From Bacteroidales bacterium UBA5197 (GTDB lineage: Bacteria > Bacteroidota > Bacteroidia > Bacteroidales > Lentimicrobiaceae): DNA of 31,953 bases. Shown piece by piece: positions 1 through 6,750 of the stretch (positions within the stretch are counted from its first letter, which is position 1; each line of letters starts with the position of its first letter). A model generated the notes under the pieces. It made no database searches. It saw nothing but the letters and a program-made list of their open reading frames with translations, and was not told the origin of the DNA. The DNA lies in assembly GCA_002412885.1 (NCBI GenBank), contig DHVX01000017.1, forward strand, positions 1 to 31,953, in the 5' to 3' direction. The position numbers were made by a program, and so were the translations under genes.

Positions 1-350
1 AACAATCTCCGGCAGATGGCAACTTTGAACTGGATCCGGTTTTCAATCTGGCCTCTGATCTGGCAACCGGAATAATTACCGGCAGTGTTTTTCCGGCTGA
101 AGCTATGCCGGTGGTGGCTGTTTACAATGAATCAGTAAAAAGGCTGGGGATACCCGATGCCAATGGATTCTTTATGATTAAAGGCATTCAGCAAGGGAAT
201 TATACCATTGTTTATTATCCCCGTACCAAAGGTTTTACTGAGGTAACTCTAAAAAATGTTTCTGTAACCAGAAACAAGACAACAGAACTGGAACCGGTTT
301 ATCTGGGCTCTCCATTTGGTAATGTTGGCGGAAGCGCTGACAAGCCCTGA
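1..350 (+). CDS. DUF4382 / carboxypeptidase-regulatory-like domain protein, C-terminal part only
   Basis: The reading frame is already open at the window edge (codons in phase with base 3), so the 5' end and any signal peptide lie outside. The visible ~115 residues end in a small beta-sandwich of the CarboxypepD_reg-like type: a GIITGSVFP strand, then DANGFFMIKGIQQGNYTI and a final strand before ELEPVYL. In Bacteroidota this arrangement is typical of the C-terminal half of DUF4382 proteins, which are exported, often lipid-anchored, and of unknown function. The preceding short stretch (ADGNFELDPVFNLA) fits the end of the DUF4382 domain. A rho-independent terminator follows 59 bp after the stop codon. 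The family is assigned with moderate confidence; no function is implied. Confidence 0.7.
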   Translation, partial: QSPADGNFELDPVFNLASDLATGIITGSVFPAEAMPVVAVYNESVKRLGIPDANGFFMIKGIQQGNYTIVYYPRTKGFTEVTLKNVSVTRNKTTELEPVYLGSPFGNVGGSADKP

Positions 351-408
351 AGCTTTGTACAACATTCCAACAGTGCGTAATTCCAGCAATTGATTTCCTT
401 ATTAATTC

Positions 409-443
409 AAATACCCGGGTGATAATATTCCGGGTATTTTTTT
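409..443 (+). terminator. Rho-independent terminator of the first gene
   Basis: A 10-bp perfect stem (AAATACCCGG / CCGGGTATTT) with an 11-nt loop runs into a T-tract. It lies downstream of the stop codon at 350 and well before the next gene at 524. Confidence 0.75.
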
Positions 444-489
444 ATGTTGGATAGATTGCATTTAACAAACTACATTAAGTCCTTATGAC

Positions 490-497
490 TACTTTTG
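490..497 (+). promoter_or_regulatory. Possible Bacteroidota -7 box for the agmatinase gene
   Basis: TACTTTTG fits TAnnTTTG and lies 26 bp before the ATG at 524, just after the preceding terminator. No TTTG is found at the usual 19-20 nt upstream, so only half of the promoter is supported. Confidence 0.35.
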
Positions 498-523
498 CAG
501 TCCATTTTCAGATGTAGTGATTT

Positions 524-1579
524 ATGCAGACAAACAAAACAAAAGAAGAAATAATTGCCTCTTTTAACCCCAATGCTGCCGCGTCATTGGAAACAGGACT
601 TTTTGGTCTTCCATTTACAGCTGAGCAATCCGATATAATTATTATACCAGTGCCCTGGGAAGTGACCGTCAGCTTTGGTTCCGGCACCGGAAACGGCCCT
701 TTGGCTGTTGAGGAAGCATCTGCACAGATAGACCTTCACCACCACGATTTTCCGGAGCTCTGGAAACGGGGAATTTTTATGGATACTTGTCCTGATGAGC
801 TGATTATGCTTGGCAGAAAAGCCAAAGACGACGCACAATCCATTATTGAAGCCATTGAAGAAGGTGAAGATATTTCCGCAAATTCCATCCTTCGCGAAAG
901 GCAGGAATGGGTGAATGAAGCTTGTGCGATGATGAATTCATGGGTCAGGGAAAGGGCGGAGTACTGGAAAGAACGTGGCAAACTTGTGGGGCTTGTGGGT
1001 GGCGATCACAGCATTCCGTTGGGATACATTCAGATGCAGGGCGAAAATCATAAGGAATTTGGCATTCTGCATATTGATGCTCACCTCGATCTGCGGATTG
1101 CGTACGAAGGTTTTACCTACTCTCATGCCTCAATTTTTTACAATGCACTGGAGATGGTTCCACAAATCAGCCGGATTGTGCAGGTCGGAATCAGGGATTA
1201 TTGTGAGCAGGAAAATAATTATGTAAAAACAAACAGTGAGCGTGTTTCGGTTTATTTCGATCGTGAAACCCGCAAACGGATTTTTAAAGGTGAAAACTGG
1301 GATCAGCTTTGCCGGGAAATGGTGGGTAAGCTTCCTCAAAAGGTTCATGTTTCTGTGGATATTGATGGATTGGATCCTGCACTTTGCCCGAATACAGGAA
1401 CCCCGGTGCCTGGCGGTTTGCAATATGAAGAGTTGATGCATCTGCTCAATGTGCTCAAAGACAGCGGAAAAGAAATTATTGGTTTTGACCTTTGCGAAGT
1501 TGCACCTGGTGATGATGGCTGGGATGGCAATGTGGGTGCAAGGGTGCTGTTTCAGCTTTGCGGTATTATGGCTGGATAA
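524..1579 (+). CDS. Agmatinase-family ureohydrolase
   Basis: This 351-aa protein belongs to the arginase/agmatinase/formiminoglutamase superfamily, binuclear Mn enzymes that hydrolyse guanidino groups to release urea or formamide. All metal motifs are present: GGDHS (H162), HIDAHLD (D185, H187, D189), H201 in a YSHAS context, and SVDIDGLDP (D279, D281). A GFDLCEVAP segment near the end supplies the usual late Glu. The protein is longer than a ~300-aa SpeB. The extra length is mostly a helical, acidic stretch at about residues 90-155, before GGDHS, as in the longer agmatinase-like proteins of Bacteroidota. The substrate (agmatine, arginine or another guanidino compound) cannot be read from the motifs. 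No polyamine or histidine-degradation gene is adjacent, so it appears to be a single-gene unit. Confidence 0.88.
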   Translation: MQTNKTKEEIIASFNPNAAASLETGLFGLPFTAEQSDIIIIPVPWEVTVSFGSGTGNGPLAVEEASAQIDLHHHDFPELWKRGIFMDTCPDELIMLGRKAKDDAQSIIEAIEEGEDISANSILRERQEWVNEACAMMNSWVRERAEYWKERGKLVGLVGGDHSIPLGYIQMQGENHKEFGILHIDAHLDLRIAYEGFTYSHASIFYNALEMVPQISRIVQVGIRDYCEQENNYVKTNSERVSVYFDRETRKRIFKGENWDQLCREMVGKLPQKVHVSVDIDGLDPALCPNTGTPVPGGLQYEELMHLLNVLKDSGKEIIGFDLCEVAPGDDGWDGNVGARVLFQLCGIMAG

Positions 1580-1622
1580 AGTGTTGGTGTTGCTTAAATG
1601 ACAGGTAAACAAGCGTTCAGAC

Positions 1623-1903
1623 ACTTCGACCGCTTCGACAAGCTCAGGGCAGGCTGCTCAGTGTGACATTCGTGTTAGGATAGCGTTGCTTCTTCTTAAT
1701 ACATTTACAATCAAATATTTACAATGTCATGCTGAGTTGTAACTCAAAAAAGATTTGAGCATAATGCGGAGATGACAGTTAAATCAAGCGTTTAAACACT
1801 TCGACTCCGCTCAGTGTGACATTCGTTTATAGTGTACACTGCATCATCTTAATGTACTAATTATCCATTCTATACGATGTCCTCCTGAGCGGAGTCGAAG
1901 GAT
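1623..1903. repeat. Intergenic cluster of dispersed TTCGACTCCGCTCAG-type repeats
   Basis: The gene-free gap 1580-2074 holds no convincing ORF. It contains several relatives of one short repeat: forward copies at 1623-1672 and 1798-1823 (CTTCGACTCCGCTCAGTGTG core followed by ACATTCGT) and an inverted copy at 1879-1903 (CCTGAGCGGAGTCGAAGG). Related fragments occur at 12307-12316 and near 13170. The forward and inverted copies could form a long hairpin. The rest of the gap, 1904-2074, shows nothing recognisable beyond an AT-rich stretch at 1985-2000. Confidence 0.6.
1724..1778. repeat. Dispersed 55-bp element, copy 1
   Basis: It begins with TGTCATGCTGAGTTGTAACT, has an A-rich middle, and ends with TTGAGCATAATGCGGAGATG followed by ACAG. 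Inverted copies lie 11 kb away at about 12675-12716 and 13077-13129, inside the 401-bp tandem repeat. Internally it contains a GAGTTgtAACTC palindrome and a longer imperfect one. Confidence 0.65.
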
Positions 1904-2074
1904 CGGACAAACAATTTGTCATTGGTAGCGGAGTTGAAGCACACAACGCTCATTTTAACAAAAACATCAATAAAAGGTAAACGACATTGTTATATATTTT
2001 TAACGTTTCTCAACCTCTCTAAAGCAGTGCCCCATTGAACATGGAAGCGCTGCTTTTGTTGTTTCAATAAAAAG

Positions 2075-2719
2075 ATGAAAACAACATTATGGATATTGCC
2101 CCTGATTATGCTGACCACGCTGCTGGCCTGCAATTCCGGCAATGCTGTGACTAAAAATGAGATTTCAATGGAAAACAACAATATTGGATTAGATACCGCC
2201 ACCTTTGGTTCAGGCTGTTTCTGGTGTACCGAAGCCATTTTTCAACGTGTAAGAGGCGTTAAGTCCGTAGTTTCGGGATACTCCGGCGGTGCCAGACCAA
2301 ACCCTACCTATGATCAGGTTTCCTCAGGCGCATCTGGACACGCCGAAGTGATACAGATTACCTACGATCCAGCGGAAGTTGCTTTTGAAGCCCTGCTCGA
2401 AATATTCTGGAAGACCCACGATCCTACTACACTTAACCGTCAGGGAGCTGATGTGGGGACACAATACCGTTCGGTAGTTTTTTATCACGGCGAAGCGCAG
2501 AAATCAGCAGCAGAAAACATCAAAGCTGAACTTGATGCCAGCGGAGCATGGAATAACCCTATTGTTACTGAAATCAGTGAATTTAAAGCATTTTACAAAG
2601 CCGAATCATACCACCAGAACTACTTCAACAACAACAAAAACGCAGCATATTGCAATTTTGTGATTGTGCCGAAATTAGAGAAGTTCGAAAAGGTGTTTAA
2701 GGATAGGATTGTGAAATAG
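2075..2719 (+). CDS. msrA: Peptide-methionine (S)-S-oxide reductase, lipoprotein form
   Basis: MsrA reduces the S-epimer of methionine sulfoxide in oxidised proteins. The catalytic motif GCFWC is intact at residues 47-51 (nucleophile C48), followed by the family's GYSGG, the GHAEV segment, and C-terminal YHQNYF and YCNFVIVPKLEKF. The N-terminus MKTTLWILPLIMLTTLLAC is a lipoprotein signal with the lipidated Cys at 19, so the enzyme probably acts in the periplasm or on the outer membrane. This matches the stand-alone lipoprotein MsrA seen in many Bacteroidota. The ATG at 2075 is preferred because it gives the complete signal peptide. There is no MsrB domain or neighbouring msrB. The stop codon is followed at once by the repeat array around the transposase. 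Confidence 0.93.
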   Translation: MKTTLWILPLIMLTTLLACNSGNAVTKNEISMENNNIGLDTATFGSGCFWCTEAIFQRVRGVKSVVSGYSGGARPNPTYDQVSSGASGHAEVIQITYDPAEVAFEALLEIFWKTHDPTTLNRQGADVGTQYRSVVFYHGEAQKSAAENIKAELDASGAWNNPIVTEISEFKAFYKAESYHQNYFNNNKNAAYCNFVIVPKLEKFEKVFKDRIVK

Positions 2720-2722
2720 GAG

Positions 2723-3096
2723 TTTTTCTGATCTTGCTTCAGCCCAAAAGGGCTTATAGAATGTTTAGCCTCAGATTAATTATTACGCTGCGCCCCACTG
2801 GGTCTTTATGTTCAGTCGTATTGCATTAGGCTACCAACGCTGCGCCCCTCTGGGGCTTTAGTTTCATTCGTAATGTTTTAGGCTACCAATGCTTATTTTT
2901 CTTTCGTATTTATTTTTGGCTAAAAAAGGTTCACCCAGATAAGCATTTATATTTTTTCTGGTTGTTTTAACATTTTTTCCTGCCTCGCTTCAGCCCAAAT
3001 GGGCTTTTAGGATGTCTAGCCCCAGAGGGGCGCAGCGTTGGTAGTAAGTAATATTGCTGCGATTCTAAAAGCCCCAGCGGGGCGCAGCGTGAGTTT
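2723..3096. repeat. REP-like palindromes upstream of the transposase
   Basis: This gene-free stretch (2720-3187) is occupied almost entirely by repeats. They are a TTTTTCTGATCTTGCTTCAG module at 2723-2762 (its match starts at 3889), two GCTGCGCCCC...GGGGC units at 2785-2925 spaced by GTTCAGTCGTA and CTACCAACG words, and a composite forward unit at 2983-3096. The last unit has GC-rich hairpins at 3019-3031 (GCCCCAGAGGGGC) and 3071-3083 (GCCCCAGCGGGGC). Confidence 0.8.
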
Positions 3097-3187
3097 ATGT
3101 TTATTTTTAAATAATTTGCACATTTTATGATATATTTGTCATCTGACTTGTAAAGAGAAAAAAAATATCAAATAAAATCTCATAACT

Positions 3188-3667
3188 ATGGCAAATACCA
3201 ACATAGACATAAATATCCAACTTGTTTTTGCTGTTAAGAATCGTGATAGCTTAATCGGGAAAGCATGGCGAGATCAATTATATCAGTACATTACCGGGAT
3301 TGTACAGCAGAATAATCATAAGATGCTCAGAATTAATGGAATGTCTGATCACATTCACATTTTTATTGGATATAATGTGAATCAATTGATTCCAAATCTG
3401 GTTGAGGAAATTAAAACATCTTCTAACAAATACATTAAAGACAACAAGTTGACCCCTTTCAAATTCTCCTGGCAAACAGGATATGGGGCATTTTCATATA
3501 GTCACAGTGATCGGGATAAGGTGATAAATTATATCATTAATCAACAAGAGCATCATCGCAGAAAATCTTTCGAAGAAGAATACATGGGTTTTCTAAGAGA
3601 GTTTGAAATTGAATTCAAAGCACCATATTTGTTTGATTTTATTGATTTGCCTCCTGTTGAAATTTAA
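3188..3667 (+). CDS. IS200/IS605-like Y1 transposase (RAYT group)
   Basis: This 159-aa HUH endonuclease of the Y1_Tnp family nicks single-stranded DNA at hairpins through a 5'-phosphotyrosine intermediate. Visible residues: the HIH metal motif at 55-57 (SDHIHIFIG) and the single catalytic tyrosine Y115 in VINYIINQQEHH, with Q119 on the same helix. The conserved WQTGYGAFSYS segment lies at about 95-105. The C-terminal tail after the catalytic helix (FEEEYMGFLREFEIEFKAPY) is typical of the transposases in Bacteroidota that act as domesticated RAYTs. No tnpB or other accessory gene is present. The ORF is intact, with no frameshift. Its palindromic flanks support a role in mobilising or maintaining REP-like sequences. 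IS200 itself is the alternative assignment. Confidence 0.88.
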   Translation: MANTNIDINIQLVFAVKNRDSLIGKAWRDQLYQYITGIVQQNNHKMLRINGMSDHIHIFIGYNVNQLIPNLVEEIKTSSNKYIKDNKLTPFKFSWQTGYGAFSYSHSDRDKVINYIINQQEHHRRKSFEEEYMGFLREFEIEFKAPYLFDFIDLPPVEI

Positions 3668-3706
3668 TAATCATTTTTTTAAGCGAAATTGTTATAATTA
3701 ATTTTT

Positions 3707-4014
3707 ACGCTGCGCCCCTCTGGGGCTTTATGTTCAGTCGTAATGCTTTAGGCTACCAACGCTGCGCCCCTCTGGGGCTTATTTTCTTTCGTGTTTATTC
3801 CTGACTACCAAGTTTCACCTCGCTTGAGATTTATCTATAGCGTGATGCTGTATGTTACCAACATTTCCCTTACTGGTATTTTATACTGTTTTTTCTGATC
3901 TTGCTTCAGCCCAAAAGGTCTTACAGAATTTTTTGCCCCAGAGGGGCGCAGCGTTGGTAGTAAGTAATATTGCAGCGATTTTAAAAGCTCCAGCGGGGCG
4001 AAGCGTGAGTTTCC
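3707..4014. repeat. REP-like palindromes downstream of the transposase
   Basis: The gap 3668-4061 contains two inverted GCTGCGCCCCTCTGGGGC units at 3707-3811 and a forward composite unit at 3889-4014. These repeat the modules seen upstream in the same order. The downstream forward unit is slightly decayed (GGTC for GGGC, AGCTCCAGCGGGGCGAAGC for the perfect hairpin). No gene was seen between these modules. Confidence 0.8.
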
Positions 4015-4061
4015 AAGGAGTTTATTTTCAATGAAATTTTCTTCGCAATCCTAACTGGCAT

Positions 4062-4085
4062 AAAAAAAACCCGCAACAGCGGGTT
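4062..4085 (-). terminator. Terminator of tRNA-Leu
   Basis: On the minus strand a perfect 7-bp stem AACCCGC/GCGGGTT with a 4-nt loop is followed by a run of T. It starts 9 bp beyond the tRNA 3' end. Confidence 0.75.
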
Positions 4086-4094
4086 CAAAACTTG

Positions 4095-4176
4095 TGCGGA
4101 TGAAGGGACTCGAACCCCCACGTCTCTCGACACCAGATCCTAAGTCTGGCGCGGCTACCAATTACGCCACATCCGC
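4095..4176 (-). tRNA. tRNA-Leu (anticodon UAG)
   Basis: The minus strand folds as a class II tRNA of 82 nt. It has a GCGGATG/CATCCGC acceptor stem with discriminator A, a D arm around GTAATTGGTAGCC, an anticodon stem CCAGA/TCTGG enclosing CTTAGGA (anticodon TAG), an extended variable arm near TGTCGAGAGACG, and a T arm with GGGTTCGAGTCCC. The long variable arm and anticodon agree on leucine, reading CUA and possibly other CUN codons. CCA is not encoded. Confidence 0.95.
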
Positions 4177-4264
4177 GAAAAGCGACTGCAAAGATAGTAT
4201 TTTTTGCTTTGCTCTGCCAGTAGCCTAATTTTTATTTTTCTGATATAAAAATCACGCCTGGCTA

Positions 4265-4362
4265 AGCGGCATTTAGCCTCGCTGAGCTCCCTTCGGTCGG
4301 TTGCAATGCCTCCCTGCTAAGCGGCATTTGTAATGCCGCTCAGCCGCAATTTGTTGCTCCCT
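4265..4362. repeat. Partial units ahead of the 189-bp repeat
   Basis: Fragments of the following repeat occur here: CTAAGCGGCATTT words, a CGGCATTTGTAATGCCG hairpin near 4322-4338, and the boundary words GCTCCCTTCGGTCGG and TTGTTGCTCCCTGCTAAGCG. They look like decayed or shortened repeat units. The gap between the tRNA (4176) and these fragments shows nothing recognisable. Confidence 0.6.
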
Positions 4363-4929
4363 GCTAAGCGGCATTTGCAATGCCGCTTCGAACATCATTG
4401 AATTTGCAATTCAATGAAAATTTGCGGCTGATCGGTTACAAAAAGGCAATATGTTGATGTTGTTTCAGGCTGCTGTCCGGATAATTGCAAATTATCCAGT
4501 GTTCAGAGCGGCATTGCAAATGCCGCTCAGCCGCATTTTGTTGCTCCCCCTGCTAAGCGGCATTTGTAATGCCGCTTTGAACATTATTGAATTTGCAATT
4601 CAATTAAAATTTGCGGCTGAACCGTTGCAAAAAGGCAATATGTTGGTGTTATTTCAGGCTGACGTCCGGATAATTGCAAATTATCCAGTGTTCAGAGCGG
4701 CATTGCAAATGCCGCTCAGCCGCATTTTGTTGCTCCCCCTGCTAAGCGGCATTTGTAATGCCGCTTTGAACATTATTGAATTTGCAATTCAATTAAAATT
4801 TGCGGCTGAACCGTTGCAAAAAGGCAATATGTTGGTGTTATTTCAGGCTGCCGTCCGGATAATTGCAAATTATCCAGTGTTCAGAGCGGCATTGCAAATG
4901 CCGCTCAGCCGCAATTTGTTGCTCCCTTC
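4363..4929. repeat. 189-bp tandem repeat, three copies, each with four palindromes
   Basis: Copies begin at 4363, 4552 and 4741 with GCTAAGCGGCATTTG. The period is exactly 189 bp. Copies 2 and 3 are nearly identical; copy 1 and the end of copy 3 have diverged. Each unit holds four perfect or nearly perfect hairpins. In copy 2 these are 4555-4577 (AAGCGGCATT, loop TGT), 4586-4604 (ATTGAAT, loop TTGCA), 4668-4686 (GGATAATT, loop GCA) and 4695-4717 (GAGCGGCATT, loop GCA). The remaining bases to 5085 include further GCTCCCTTCGGTCGG words and no credible gene. Confidence 0.9.
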
Positions 4930-5085
4930 GGTCGGGTTTAATGCCGTTCAACGGCTATTTGTTGCTCCCTTCGGTCGGTAGCAATGCCGCTTTTAGCATC
5001 ATTGAAATTGCTGTGAAATATCCATGCCACAAACCATTCAACAATATGCCAAAACCTGTGTTTAATTATTAGAAAATCTTTCATC

Positions 5086-6480
5086 ATGAAACACAAACCG
5101 TTCTTTTTCCCACTCATAATAATCATCGTACTTTCGTTCGGATGCTCGAAAAAGTCGGAGAGTCAGCTGTTTATAGGCAATACGCCCATTGATACAAACA
5201 CCATAGTAACAGGTATTGAAACTCCCTGGGAAATCCTCTGGGGGCCCGACAATTACATCTGGTTTACCGAAAGGCCGGGCCGTGTGAACCGCCTGAATCC
5301 GGAAACGGGCAATAAACAGCTGATTCTTACCATCGAGGACGCATTTGAATATGGCGAAGCCGGACTTCTTGGCATGGCGTTGCACCCCGATTTCAGCAGC
5401 ACTCCATGGGTTTATCTGGTTTATAATTACACCGAGGGATCTGCAATCAGAGAGCGGCTTGTTAGATACATCTGGAATGGTTCTGTCCTCGAACAAGGCT
5501 CAACGCTGATCAATAACATTCCCGCAAATTCATTTCACAACGGATCAAGGCTGGTATTCGGACCTGACAACAAATTATACATGTCAACCGGTGATGCAGG
5601 AAATACGTCCAGTTCCCAAAATATGAACTCACTGGCCGGTAAAATTCTCAGAATCAATCCTGACGGAACAATTCCATCCGACAATCCAAACCCGGCAAGC
5701 TACATCTGCGCTTTTGGACTCCGCAATTCACAGGGGCTTGCATTTACTCCGCAGGGCTTTCTTTATGGCTCGGAACACGGACCGAACAGCGACGATGAGT
5801 TCAACCTGCTTGAAGCTAACCGCAATTATGGCTGGCCTTCGGTAAATGGTTTCTGCGATCTTCCGGATGAAATTACTTTTTGTCAGGAGAATAATGTGAA
5901 AGAGCCACTTTACGCCTGGACGCCCACTCTGGCCGTTGCCGGAATTGACTATTACTACCATGCTGCAATTCCCGAATGGCAGGGCTCAATGCTGATGGTT
6001 GCGCTGAAGGCATCGAAAATGGTGAGCCTTAAACTAAGCGCCGACGGGCAATCCGTAACAGAAGTATCCAACTGGTTTGATGGTTATTGGGGAAGGCTAC
6101 GGGATGTGTGTGTAAGCCCCGATGGCAGGGTTTTTATTGCGGTAAGCAACCGCGACGGCCGTGGAACACCAAGGGCAGGTGACGACAGAATTGTTGAAAT
6201 CGTAGCCAAAAATACCATTGGAGTAAAAGATGTTGTCTCGCCGGAGGATGAAGTTAAAATCTTCCCCAACCCGGTGACTGATCAGGCAAGGGTTCAATGG
6301 GCTTCTGCTTCCGGCGAAGTAAGTTATCAGATTCTGAATCCGGCAGGAATTGTGAGTCGTATCGGCACTGCAACCGGGCCTGAGTTCAGTATTTTTACCC
6401 GTAATCTGAATCCCGGTTATTACATCCTCAGGGTAATCAGCCGCGGACAATCTGCTGCAGTGCCGTTTATGGTGATGTGA
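5086..6480 (+). CDS. PQQ-dependent glucose/sorbosone dehydrogenase-like protein with T9SS sorting domain
   Basis: This 464-aa exported protein has a six-bladed GSDH-type beta-propeller, the fold of soluble quinoprotein sugar dehydrogenases and aldose sugar dehydrogenases. Typical blade signatures include TPWEILWGPDNYIWFTERPG, GEAGLLGMALHPDF, HNGSRLVFGPDNKLYMSTGD (H151 is the likely catalytic base), GKILRINPDGTIP and GFLYGSEHGPNSDDEFN. From about residue 385 a type IX sorting domain follows, starting VKIFPNPV and ending in GYYILRVISRG. The N-terminus MKHKPFFFPLIIIIVLSFGC also fits a lipoprotein signal with Cys 20, an unusual pairing with a T9SS tail. The gene is monocistronic, follows the 189-bp repeats, and converges on tig. 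The sugar substrate is unknown; PQQ use is inferred from the family. Confidence 0.88.
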   Translation: MKHKPFFFPLIIIIVLSFGCSKKSESQLFIGNTPIDTNTIVTGIETPWEILWGPDNYIWFTERPGRVNRLNPETGNKQLILTIEDAFEYGEAGLLGMALHPDFSSTPWVYLVYNYTEGSAIRERLVRYIWNGSVLEQGSTLINNIPANSFHNGSRLVFGPDNKLYMSTGDAGNTSSSQNMNSLAGKILRINPDGTIPSDNPNPASYICAFGLRNSQGLAFTPQGFLYGSEHGPNSDDEFNLLEANRNYGWPSVNGFCDLPDEITFCQENNVKEPLYAWTPTLAVAGIDYYYHAAIPEWQGSMLMVALKASKMVSLKLSADGQSVTEVSNWFDGYWGRLRDVCVSPDGRVFIAVSNRDGRGTPRAGDDRIVEIVAKNTIGVKDVVSPEDEVKIFPNPVTDQARVQWASASGEVSYQILNPAGIVSRIGTATGPEFSIFTRNLNPGYYILRVISRGQSAAVPFMVM

Positions 6481-6589
6481 AACGTGTTTCATAGTAAAAA
6501 TATCCTGTCGAAATAACTTCCCCGCTTGAGTACCTCATCCAAACGGACTTTCTGCAAACTAATGTGTCTTAAAAAACGAAAGTAATCGT

Positions 6590-6610
6590 CCCCCTTTTCC
6601 AAAAAGGGGG
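6590..6610. repeat. CCCCCTTTT/AAAAGGGGG hairpin
   Basis: A self-complementary block lies in the gap between the convergent dehydrogenase and tig genes. It is flanked by two AATGTGTCTTAAA direct repeats (about 6561-6573 and 6627-6639). A related CTCCCCCTTCGAAAAGGGGGAG block occurs at 21051-21070. These look like dispersed intergenic repeats and could help terminate transcription. Confidence 0.5.
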
Positions 6611-6701
6611 AAAAGAGGGGGATATAAAATGTGTCTTAAACGAGGAAGTTAATTTTTTCTCATAGTAAGATTAAACCGGGAAAACCGGTTTATCAATCCA
6701 T

Positions 6702-6733
6702 AAAAAAAAGCCCGCAACAGTGCGGGCTTTTTA
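6702..6733. terminator. Bidirectional terminator between the dehydrogenase and tig
   Basis: Stem AAGCCCGCA/TGCGGGCTT with a 4-nt loop is flanked by an A-run on the left and a T-run on the right, so it can end transcription from both strands. It lies between two convergent genes, 18 bp past the tig stop. Confidence 0.85.
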
Positions 6734-6750
6734 AATATTTAAGGTTCAGC

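Larger units (their letters stand above)
2723..4014 (+). mobile_element. REP/RAYT cassette: Y1 transposase flanked by two similar palindrome sets
   Basis: The transposase at 3188-3667 sits between two sets of the same palindromic modules in the same order. First come two inverted units with the core ACGCTGCGCCCCTCTGGGGC (2785-2925 on the left, 3707-3811 on the right). Then follows a forward unit beginning TTCAGCCCAAA, with GCCCCAGAGGGGCGCAGCG and GCCCCAGCGGGGCG hairpins (2983-3096 and 3889-4014). The layout resembles a REP-associated tyrosine transposase with its substrate repeats. The exact ends are not defined, and no target-site duplication was identified. Confidence 0.55.

Noticed and set aside
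1130..1624. A 164-codon minus-strand ORF
   Set aside because: It lies antisense to the agmatinase-family gene, whose metal motifs are complete.
3852..4034. A 60-codon + strand ORF
   Set aside because: It falls entirely inside the REP-like repeats downstream of the transposase.
4451..4981. A 176-codon + strand ORF with 63-aa repeats
   Set aside because: It exists only because the 189-bp palindromic repeat length is divisible by three. It has no signal, family motif or ribosome binding site, and the sequence is explained by hairpins.
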